The notes under the pieces were generated by a model. It did not search any database, was not told the DNA's origin, and saw only the letters and a list, made by a program, of their open reading frames with translations. Below, one piece after another: positions 10,901 through 19,721 of a stretch of DNA of 64,000 bases (position 1 is its first letter; the number at the start of each line of letters is the position of its first letter). A program made the translations under genes and the position numbers. Source of the stretch: Symsagittifera roscoffensis (taxonomy: Eukaryota > Xenacoelomorpha > Acoela > Convolutidae); the NCBI RefSeq assembly GCF_963678635.1, contig NC_087068.1:6415907-6479906 (forward strand). The letters are read 5' to 3'.

Positions 10901-13900
10901 ACCAGGAAGCAATGGCTATCGGCGCCCATTTATCTTCTTCAATTTCTTGTTCGAGAGCCGCTCTCAAACCGCTTTGACTGGCATCGCATTTAATCCTGGT
11001 TTTACGATTCTGATCTTAATGGTACGTTTTTGAACTATTATTGAAAAGTTTGAGAATGATGGATAACGCATATTGCTGATATTCCCTCTAAACGAACTTG
11101 TTCGTATTACTCGCCTTTAACGACGGACGGATTTAAAAAGAAACCTTTGCAAGTGGTTAAGGATACCCATGAATGATTTGAGTTATCTTAACGTTCGTGG
11201 AGGTTCGAGAGCCAAAACAGCATAGATTTTAGAACGTTTTCGGCGATATCCTACAAAATATATTTCAAATCCTAAGTATGACAGTTGAGTTAGCGAAAAC
11301 TCGCACTTGGATAGTTTTAGGGCAAACTCTTCCTCTTATAGCCTAATTAACACCTTCTTCACTAGACAGTTAAGCTCGACAACTTAACTCTTAGAGACAA
11401 TAGGATTGTCGTCCAAAAAACCGAAAACTTCTGACAAACCCTGCAGAGTATTATCCATTGCCTTTTGGAATTCTTTGGGCATGTCAGTAAGTTGATTGAA
11501 GCCCGTCTTGAAACTATAAGTGCCCGTATGTTCTCCACACACAATATTGAAGTTACAGTGACTACTAACTGCGTCACTCAATGGAATTTGGCTAAACGCT
11601 TATTTCTGGTCCAACAACGTGAACCAAACTTCGCCACTTTTAATTCGACATAATGAGCTGGGCAGCTGAGTCCCACAACTTCAATGAATTTGGCATCTGG
11701 TACTGGTTGTTATGAATTTGGTCATTCGTGGGCTTTGCATCCATTGCCAATTTAATTGTCTCATGTTTCTTCTCAGTTATGACAATCGGTGGGATGAAAT
11801 ATTCGCTAGTAGACTCATTGAGTTTACAATATGTCCCTCCTGAATATGTTTAAGAATTTATTCTTCTACCTGCTCCTGAATATGAACCGGAACCAGGCAG
11901 CCTTTTTATTGAATTAGAATAAGAAGCAATTTAAACGTGGAAAAACTTGACGGTTCTTTGCTCTGCCTAGACTTGAGAAAACAACTCCAAACTTCCTTTT
12001 ATTGTGCGATCTCCAGAATTTTGATATTTCACTTGGTTTCTGTTAGGAGATTATGCTACCAGTGGGCTAGGCGGCCTCCCTTGTGTCGTAAGCCAAGCGG
12101 ACATCGTGTACGGTTCTCCGAAACAAGGAAATTGGCTAACTTTACTTTCCAACATAAAGCGTGCCGAAAAGTTCTATTCGTTTTTGATCATAAACGACTG
12201 ACATCATATCAATCGGGCATTCCTTCTCAATTAGTACAACAGTTGAAGTCACTGATTTGACGAAAAAATCCGCTGTTAAATTGTTCACAAAGGAAGCTGG
12301 ACTGCACGTATCAGCTGTTCTTTAAAGAAAGTTTGGTTGCATCTGCGAGTGATTTGTATACAGCGTATTTTACCGGTAGCCGCATTTACTAGTTCCAACT
12401 TCTTCACTGAATCTGTGATAGAAGGAACTTGACTTTTAGGATGGGGAACCCCTTCGACAGCAAGCACCGCAAATTCCGACTCACTATCGGAAGTAATGAA
12501 GTTACAACCTTCCTCCGTTGTTTCATTTGATCAGCATCCAAATAAGCATTGCTTTTAGAATTGCAATTTTTTGCAAAATGTCCCTTTTTACTGCAATTCT
12601 TACATGTTACATTCCTCGCTGGACAACTTGTTTTATGATTTGCTGTGAATTTATTGACCCTTTATTGCCGAGTTTCCCAGTTACTTTTCTAAACTGCTGG
12701 CTGTCTGTGCAACCTTTTTTTGTAGCAGAGCGGACTTCAGAGTCTCTTCTAAAGTGTTGCCGGGACGAATACATAATTCCCCTTGGATGTCTTTAAAGCG
12801 CATTTTGGCAATAAACATATCCCTCACAACCTTTTTCTCTTGTGCTACTGTCCAACTACACAGGACTGCTTGACCTGTTGGACGTGAGAAAAGGGCTTCC
12901 AGACACTCACGGTCAGAGTGGACCGCGTTTTAGATTTGAAGACGTTCTCTGATATAGTTCTTGTCCTTCTTGAATAGTAGAACACAGTTATGAGAAAACT
13001 CTTTGAACGAAATATCACTAAGGTCTGAATGTGGATAAGTTTGAAGAAATGTTTTTCTGCCCTCTGAACCCAGAGAAAAGAATAGTCTGTACTTGATGCG
13101 CTGTTGTGCCTCCTGAAAGAAAAAATCAGGTTCAATCCTGGGACCTTTTGACCTTCTTTCCTCATTGATTTCATCGACCCTGCGAACTGCCGCAGCATCC
13201 CGTGCGAGGTGGTTGACGGTCGCAGTCGCATCCTCACTAGTACCGACAGCTTCTGGCTTTCGGTCCCGGTCGTCATGAACCACGCCTGTCGGTTTTAACA
13301 ACTCTCGGGGGTATTATTTCTCTCGCAACGTGATGGCAAGATTAAATTGTCTGATCCATGATTTCCAGGTGCTTGGCGGGTCGGACGTCGGCTTGTGCCA
13401 GAATACGGGCACACATAGCAGGTCAGTCCAGTCGTCGGAAACCGGAACTGCTGGCTGCGCCATGTTGTATATCAGAAGACTCAGATAAGACAAAGACTAA
13501 TATTTAAATCATCTTCCTATGATTTTCTATGATTTTCTTATTGGGCGTATCTATGATTTTCCATTACGTCGAACTTTTTTCCAAGCTGACCAAATGCATT
13601 TTCCGAGCGCTCCCAGAAGACAGTAAATACACTATTTTGAGGTCATAATGCATGCCGTTTGAGCTTTTTTAAGAAATTTTTCGACAAAAAAATGCGTTTT
13701 TTCTTGAGCACACTCCCCTTCAAATTTAGTGCGTATTTGCGCCAAAGTTTCAGGGTTGGTTGCCAAAACGGATAACATCAAAAAATCCAAAGGGGGAACC
13801 TTTGATTAGTGAGTGGGTCGAATCACTGAGGACGACGAGTCATCCAGAACCCTCCCCTCCCCTCCCCTCCCCTAAATCCGCCCCTGTTTATATCATAGTT

Positions 13901-14672
13901 ATTAAATTAAAGAGCAGTGCAAACATCCCTCTTTATAAACATTATCTAGTTTTTAGCAAAATCAAAATTGGCATAATGCTGTTTCATCATCACGTTCCGG
14001 CGCCCTTCACCTTCATCCTTATCGTTTTGTCAAATTTTTTTATTTATCGTTGTCAGGTTGCCGACGTTAGTTGAAGCCGCAGGCGGCAACTCCTCGGAGC
14101 TTTCAGACTACGACGGATTCAACATGCTTAATATTCTCACTGGATCAGACGTTGAGAACCCGAGAAGCGAAGTAGTTCTCAACATAAACTCAATTACAAA
14201 CCTCAAAGCCATCAAAGTCGGCGATTTTAAGTACATGCTGAACCCTAATGACCGCATGAGTGATGAGTTCGACAACTGGTTTGCAGCTCCTGGAATCAAT
14301 CCTGACACGAATGAAACTGTAGTTCCAGACTGCAAGCCAGCGCAGATATTTTGTGGTCCAGTTCCAACAGCAGTAAATCCAAGTTGCTTCTCGAGCCAAA
14401 CCAACCGAACCGAATGTCTATTCAACATCAAGAACGATCCCTGTGAATACTACAACTTGGTCGATAATCCTATGTACAATAAAATTAAAAACGATATCTT
14501 ACAACGTCTTGAGAAATGGGAGAGTTTACAAGTTTTGCCTCAAAACCCGCCCGTAGATCCGGAAGGAAACCCAAAATTGCAGAATTATAACTGGCAACCG
14601 TGGACGGACGACCCAAATCTACCAACAGAGAGCGCAAACTCTGGAGAAAAAATGAAAACAACTGAAAAGTGA
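4918..14672 (+). CDS. Arylsulfatase B-like sulfatase, four 3' exons (5' exons outside the window)
   Basis: Exons: 4918-5049, 5491-5615, 6147-6451 and 14057-14672 (stop at 14670-14672). The reading phase fits at every junction. Sulfatase signatures appear in family order: GMYSTHAVTQR; then ELIGKHD and PLFLYVAFQ; then FPHIWHKQRR, NTIIVFSSDNGG, FPLRGSKSYYFEGGVRVAGF and LMHLTDW; then LPTLVEAAGG, DGFNMLNIL, and LFNIKNDPCEYYNL near the C-terminus. This family hydrolyses sulfate esters of glycosaminoglycans in lysosomes or outside the cell. DNGG contributes metal and sulfate binding. The formylglycine CxPSR site would be in upstream exons that are not visible. The first intron (5050-5490) begins GATAGT, not GT. 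The last intron (6452-14056) is swollen by an antisense Gypsy element and a small DNA element. All visible exons are open, so the gene is probably functional. Assignment to ARSB rather than a paralogue (ARSI/ARSJ) is by overall resemblance. Confidence 0.88.
5764..5925. repeat. Perfect 81-bp tandem duplication in a sulfatase intron
   Basis: The unit starting cggcgattttttggaag occupies 5764-5844 and repeats at 5845-5925 with no difference visible. It lies between exons 5491-5615 and 6147-6451 and disturbs neither splice site. Confidence 0.92.
7003..13517 (-). mobile_element. Decayed Ty3/Gypsy retrotransposon inside the last sulfatase intron
   Basis: Read on the minus strand, fragments occur in the order gag, nucleocapsid, RT, RNase H, integrase. 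Gag starts at 13463 (MAQPAVPVSDDW) and runs to about 12,930. A C-x2-C-x4-H-x4-C knuckle (CKNCSKKGHFAKNC) lies at about 12,560-12,610. An RT piece with NQLTDMPKEFQKAMD and GFLDD lies near 11,400-11,510. RNase H/connection pieces with LALKTKRVNKTHQSQLAR lie near 10,700-10,800. An integrase zinc-finger part is at about 9,260-9,540 and a core fragment with SGLVERSTQTIK near 8,930. The integrase C-terminus is near 8,250-8,350. Frames change repeatedly and stops abound, so it is dead. The left LTR begins at 7003 (tgtatctcagaagact); a related stub of about 50 bp at 13466-13517 is the remnant of the 5' LTR. Being antisense to the sulfatase, it supplies no competing sense exons that I can see. Confidence 0.85.
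9880..10500. repeat. Unassigned insert of about 600 bp within the Gypsy remnant
   Basis: Between the RNase H and integrase parts of the Gypsy element lies a stretch that continues neither frame. It has two CCGCCCTC-type boxes (about 10,281 and 10,351) and a perfect 13-bp hairpin at about 10,011-10,044 (cctattttgttac with gtaacaaaatagg, 8-nt loop). It may be a solo LTR or another nested element. No matching second copy is in the window. Confidence 0.35.
13541..13888 (-). mobile_element. hAT-like non-autonomous element with CAGGGGCGGATTTAGG-type end
   Basis: The right end reads cccctaaatccgcccctg (13871-13888), the complement of CAGGGGCGGATTTAGGGG; the left end has gggcgtatctatg. Inverted termini of the CAGGGGCGGAT type are typical of hAT-family miniature elements. 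There is no coding capacity. It abuts the truncated Gypsy LTR, so it may have caused that truncation. A C4T tract (13,855-13,874) lies just inside the right end. Confidence 0.5.
13855..13874 (-). other. G-quadruplex-prone tract
   Basis: Four to five runs of four C separated by single T on the plus strand give AGGGG repeats on the minus strand, an archetypal quadruplex motif. It lies about 180 bp before the sulfatase's last exon, on the non-transcript strand. Confidence 0.6.
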
Positions 14673-14796
14673 TTTTTATTTGGAAATATTTTAGCTTCGT
14701 TTTGCTACTATTAACTAAAATTGCAAGCCAGTGTAAGCAAACCAACAAAACTATTATATTTTTAAAATCACAGCTTGATTGTTAAGTTGATTGAGG

Positions 14797-15165
14797 AGGA
14801 GGAGCGGGGGCGGACGCCCCTTTCTCTTAGGGATTCGGCCCCCTGCCCACCCAAAGAGTCCCCCTTTGAACTAATTTGAGATATCCATTTTTGGCTGACT
14901 GAGCCTTAATTTTTTCTAAAGGCACCTTGGGCGCCAAAATATACTAATTTTAAGGGGGGACCGTGTGCCAAAAAACACAATTTTTCAGTCAGCATTTTCC
15001 AAAAAGTTTTTAAAAACAACGCCTTTTTGACCTGCGGCGCTAGAAAATTTGGCCAAAATAGGGCCTTTATAATGATTTGGCAGAGCTCAGGAAATCGATT
15101 TGTTCGACCTAAAAAAAGTCGACTAAATCTTTGAATTTTTTTTTTGAAAATCGGCTCCTTCCCCT
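14797..15165 (+). repeat. Interspersed G-rich-headed repeat, copy 1
   Basis: It starts near gggggcggacgcccc and carries gatatccatttttggctgac, then gcgccaaaatatact, then tttggcagagctcagg. The same succession recurs at 15,294-15,600 and 33,985-34,340, with weaker traces near 35,500 and 51,830. No ORF. It is probably a non-autonomous DNA element, since the copy-2 head matches the hAT-like end CAGGGGCGGATTTAGG. Confidence 0.6.
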
Positions 15166-15293
15166 CGAGAAAATCTTATCTTTAAGCCGCGGTCTTCCCG
15201 TAAGTAGTCATTTATCTAAGGATGATCTTAAAATGTTTATTTCTATACTCAGTAGTCGAGCTATACTTTGACCTTTCAAACAATGAGTGTTTA

Positions 15294-15600
15294 GGCAGGG
15301 GCGGATTTAGGGCGGGGGGGAGGGGGCGGACGCTCTTTTTTTTCAGGGATTTAACCCCATGCCGAATCAAAGGATCCCCACTTTGTACTATTTTGAGATA
15401 TCCATTTTTGGTTGACGGACCCTAAAAATTTTTCTAAAAGCGCCTTGGGCGCCAATATATACTCATTTTGAGGGGGCGCGCGCCGAAAATACGCTACTTT
15501 TGGTCAAAACTTTCCAAAAATTGCTTAAAAACGCTTTTTTTGGCCTGTTTTTTTTTCAAAAATTTGCCTGCGAGTCTTTGGAGTGTTTGGGGAGAGGTCG
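15294..15600 (+). repeat. Interspersed G-rich-headed repeat, copy 2
   Basis: It begins CAGGGGCGGATTTAGG followed by a long G run (15,310-15,325), then the same body as copy 1 (gatatccatttttggttgac, gcgccttgggcgcc). It ends without a clear inverted terminus, so it may be 3'-truncated. Nothing else is evident between 15,600 and the element at 15,934. Confidence 0.6.
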
Positions 15601-15933
15601 GATAATCAATTTTGTCTACCTAAAAAAAGGTAGCGTAACAATAAGAGCGAAACGCTTGCCTGAATTCAATGCAATGATTTATTTTACCGCTTACGCTTCA
15701 AGAAAACTAAATAAGTTGCGCGTAAGTTTTCCCAAACTGGAATGTAGCTGTTGAAATAGTCCCAGTTTCAGACCAAATTAATTTTAAGAAAAAATCAAGC
15801 ACCAGTAAATTATCTTTTTTTTTGGTTTTGAGCTTCAGATAACAATATCATCCAGACTGTATTGAAAATCACCGTGAAAACTTTTAGAAAATCAAAAAAA
15901 AACATCTGAATAAGAAAAAAAATAAAAACTCAC

Positions 15934-16343
15934 TGAGTTAGGACCGAGTTGGTTAACTCATAGAGTAATTTCGGATAGGGTACACCGTCTGCTCGTCACG
16001 CTATCTTATTTTCGGCCGGATAGATTCGTGCAACTTCTTAGTCTAATACCGATCCTAATCTTACTCTTATACTATCTAGTCTCAGGTTGTTTAACTAGTC
16101 TCTGCTAGGCTCAATAGATCTAGGGTATACTGGTTTATTGCGGCTGCTGAAGTGCTCGGGAGAGTCCAACTAATTTCTAAGTTAAATTCAAATCTCTCTG
16201 GTGCTGAAATTACAAGTAACTTCAGCACTTACAAATAAGTGGGTTGTTAGTTAGATGGATCATGATTGGTTAATATTAAATACTTTACATTGGTAAAATA
16301 TCTAAATTATCCAATCATAAAATGTAGTTTAGATCAGGTTCCA
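15934..16343 (-). repeat. 3' LTR of the 13.7-kb element
   Basis: It is 410 bp, plus-strand TGAGTTAGG to GGTTCCA, matching 29218-29627 throughout as read. On the coding strand it has AATAAA at 16139-16134, a likely polyadenylation signal, and CCAAT-like boxes. The adjoining internal sequence on the coding strand ends GGATGGG, a short purine tract that could prime plus-strand synthesis. Confidence 0.95.
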
Positions 16344-17915
16344 CCCATCCGGGTTTTACAGAATTTTTTAGAATAGTTCTTCTGCAATTCGAAGGATGGA
16401 TGATGGACGTTGGTGTTTGGCGAACATCATATTTCTTTTGTTTCCTCTTTGTTAAAGAAATTCCAGGAAGCTGGAGTTAGAGACATAAGACGTTGTGTCT
16501 TCTAGTGACAACGACTAAGTCTTTGCAACAAACTCAAATCTGATTTCAGAATGGTTTGCTATGTCAGGTTTTTCTGTTCTGCGTGGAGATTGTGCGTGGA
16601 GGGGATGCCTGGTTACTCGGATCTGTACGTATACTTGAACATCGAGGTGGTCATTGGTCTAGTTCAATGAAGTCCTTTTCTGCGAAGTCAAGTCGTACTC
16701 TAAATCCTTTGAGTTGTGATTGTGAGTGGCATATCGATTGTGGTTGGTCATTCTCTCTCGAGTGTAGTGGGGTCGTTTTGTCTTTAGATGTTCGTCCTTG
16801 GTGTTGTATTCTGATCTATGTATTGCATAATGTAATTTACATTTTATAAAACATTTATTAGTTTAATATTTTTTAATTATGATTTTAGTTAGTTGTTTTC
16901 ACAAAAGCTTTTTGTTTTAGTTCGGTTATTTTGAAGAGTTACTCACACTTGAGTAGCTCTTATTAAAAATAGAGGTGTGGTCACAAAGCGTGGATGTAGC
17001 GCGGTGGGTTAGGCCGGCTATAGAGCATGCCCAGGACGTCCTTCCTGGTGGGTTAGGCCAGGAGTGGGAGTATGATTTCATGCGGTTTTTGTGAGGGGTC
17101 CTGTTATGTGACAACGTTTTATGTTGGGTTTGTTGTGGTTTTTCTTATGTCTTGTTGGTTATGTCCTTTTTCCAAAAAGCAAATTGTTCGTGGTATGGGT
17201 TTGTCTTTCGACTTTTTTGTGTTTTATTATTTCTTTCTTAGACTTTATAATAGTCTTCAAAAGAATAAATTATCCAGTTTTAAACTGGGTTAATCCGGTT
17301 TGGGTACCGTTGGTTTCCTTTTCTTAGTCATGCTGTTATTCTATGATTTGTGGTATTTAGTAAGCTGCGTTGGTTAGTTTTGTTTAGTATATGATTCCTT
17401 TCCAACCGGGTTAAAGGAAGGTTTGAAACATGTTATTATATGTTAGAGTTGTTTAGTGTGAAAACTTGAAACTGAAATTCATTATTTTAAACAATTCTTC
17501 GTGGGCGAGCTGTGCGAGTGTGGATAGAATTTCTGTGCGAATGAATGAGAATATCAAAATGTTAGTACTGCATTTGCTTCTTATTAATTTACTGCATAGA
17601 ATTTGGAAATTTACTGCTAGTTATGGGGGAATTTTAAGTTACAAATTTTCATCATAATTAGATTTACTGCTTGTGGGGAAAATTTTAGAAATGATTTTAC
17701 TGCATTGGTATTAAATTTATAAATTTATAAGTGTAAGAGATTAATAGAATTGTTGAAATCTGTTTGATGAAATTTGCGATCTTTATTTGTTTTTTGTGGT
17801 TTTTGTAGGTGATCGTCGGATGAAGACTAAAAATCTAAAGAAAACATGGATAAAGAATGGTGAGTTTTTAATATTTTAATTAGTTAGTAATATTTATTTA
17901 ATTCATACTTACCTG
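16344..17915 (-). promoter_or_regulatory. 3' non-coding region of the element with paired GGTGGGTTAGGCC boxes
   Basis: There is no convincing coding frame on the minus strand. A GC-rich island at 16,980-17,070 stands out from AT-rich surroundings. It holds GGTGGGTTAGGCC twice (17003-17015, 17047-17059), a CCTGG/CCAGG hairpin around the second box and the palindrome AGGACGTCCT. It could be an RNA export or stability element; that is inference. Confidence 0.35.
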
Positions 17916-19721
17916 TTAGTCGTCGGGGAAAAAACCGTGGGGGAAGATGTCGTGGATGAGATCGGAATTTGTTACTAGTTTAGCTAAGATGCGGATGATA
18001 TTTTTAGTCTGAAGCAGTGGCCAAAGCAATTGAAGTGCCTTAATAGTGGTTAGTTCTTCAGTGCCAACTGCAAACTCATAAGGTGTGTTTTGGATTAGAT
18101 TATATAATTTGTGATTGAATTTAGTGTTGTGGATGAATTCTAAAATTGGGATTTCTATGGGTTGTACAAACTCGTGCGGGATAAGGAAGGGTCGGGATTC
18201 TTCGGCGTTGAAGGTCTTGGTGATGGGACAGAAGATGTACATTTGGGTTATGGGATCATAATTGCGAAGAATACCATGAAGGTTAGTATCTTTAATGCAA
18301 TATGTGAAATTTAGGAAAAATGGTGAAGTGTATTTGGAATTAATGAATTGAAAGCGATGGTGTGGTTGTCTAGAGGGTGTGTGTAGGTCAAAGTGATTTT
18401 GGATGAAGCGGTAATAACTATATGTGTGGGTTTGTTTAGTGCGCAACATAATATCGTGTGAGCAGTGTAAATCTCTTTCGTGTGGTGCAAGGAAATGAAA
18501 GGTTAGTGAAAATATTTGGAAGCGTTCTTTAAAACTTTCGTATGCTTGTGTGTCTGTTAGTGCTTCTGAAATAATGTGATCAAACTTTCGGTCGAAGATG
18601 TTTAGTGTAAATATATACGGTGTCTTGATGAAAAATTTCTCGGTAATTTGTGGATTAGCGAAGCGATCGTCGTCTAAGAATTGATCTTGGTTAGCTCTGA
18701 TGATGTTGTGATCATAGTATTCGAGTGTATATTCGTTAGCTCTAGGTGCAGTGTGTGTTTTTAGTGATTTTTTATATCCAACGTAAATAAATTGTCTAGC
18801 GGTTAGTGGTGTAGTGAGTCGATATAGCATGTCCGTATTTCGCTCTATATCAATGTGAGTGTTAGATAAAGGTAAGCAAAGAGGGTTAGTAAAATGATAA
18901 TATGAGGTCCAAGAGAGAGTGGGCATTAAAACGTATTCATCTACAAAGTTGCGTGTTTCGTTAGTGTCGTGGGGGGTGTTTAAGGTGTATTGTGGGAATG
19001 AGGGTAAGGTGATGGCTAAAAATTCTTTTGTGTTAGTATGCTTGGGGTGGTTGATGTATTCACGGGCTGTTCCTGGTTTTGCTGGGAAAGGATGGTTGGG
19101 GAACTTTCTTTTAAAAGTGCGGTAAGCTCTATTAGTGTTGAGTGAAGATTCAGTTGATGTGGATGATAGTGCTAATGATTCAGTATAATTTGAAGAGGGT
19201 GTAGGGGTAGGGGGGTTGGATGAATTTATTGTGGAGGAGATTTGGTTTATGGTTGGGGTATTAAGGTGGTAGGGTTGTTGTTGAAGGGTAATAAAATTAT
19301 CTAGCTCTGGGGAGATTCGGGGGGTGTCTGGAGAATGAGATGATTGGTCAGAATGGTACGAGGAGTAGGTTGGGGTAACTTGGGAAGCATAAGAGGGTGT
19401 GGGAGTGATTGGGTCAGGGTTATTGGATAATATGGGTTGAAAAGGGGGTTGAGAAAATTTAGAAGAGTTATGAAAATTATTGGATGGGGATGGTTCTGAG
19501 TCGGCAAATTCATCGGGGGTTTCAATATTCGGGTTATTGAGTTGTGAGATGGAATATAAAACTGAGATGTGTGAATTAGTGTCGGAATTCATGCCTGATG
19601 TTACATTACTAGATGGAAAATCGGGTGGCGGAAAAGCAAAAAGTGGTATTATTGGGATTGGAGAGGTAAGATTGGTTGGGTGGGAATTTGATCGGTGTAG
19701 TGATCCAAGTTGGCGGCTCAT
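17916..19721 (-). CDS. 601-aa protein of unknown function, last ORF of the element
   Basis: I do not recognise this protein. Residues 1 to about 210 are low-complexity (Pro, Ser, Thr, Asn), probably disordered. Residues about 210-601 look like one folded domain rich in aromatic residues and His, with no membrane segment, zinc finger or catalytic motif that I can name. Its ATG overlaps the envelope stop as ATGA (19721-19718), so it is likely translated by reinitiation or from the same spliced RNA. Standard Ty3 elements have nothing after env, so it is an accessory or displaced structural (capsid or matrix) protein. The frame is fully open and its A/T-ending codon use resembles the neighbouring ORFs. 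Confidence 0.8.
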   Translation of the reverse strand: MSRQLGSLHRSNSHPTNLTSPIPIIPLFAFPPPDFPSSNVTSGMNSDTNSHISVLYSISQLNNPNIETPDEFADSEPSPSNNFHNSSKFSQPPFQPILSNNPDPITPTPSYASQVTPTYSSYHSDQSSHSPDTPRISPELDNFITLQQQPYHLNTPTINQISSTINSSNPPTPTPSSNYTESLALSSTSTESSLNTNRAYRTFKRKFPNHPFPAKPGTAREYINHPKHTNTKEFLAITLPSFPQYTLNTPHDTNETRNFVDEYVLMPTLSWTSYYHFTNPLCLPLSNTHIDIERNTDMLYRLTTPLTARQFIYVGYKKSLKTHTAPRANEYTLEYYDHNIIRANQDQFLDDDRFANPQITEKFFIKTPYIFTLNIFDRKFDHIISEALTDTQAYESFKERFQIFSLTFHFLAPHERDLHCSHDIMLRTKQTHTYSYYRFIQNHFDLHTPSRQPHHRFQFINSKYTSPFFLNFTYCIKDTNLHGILRNYDPITQMYIFCPITKTFNAEESRPFLIPHEFVQPIEIPILEFIHNTKFNHKLYNLIQNTPYEFAVGTEELTTIKALQLLWPLLQTKNIIRILAKLVTNSDLIHDIFPHGFFPDD

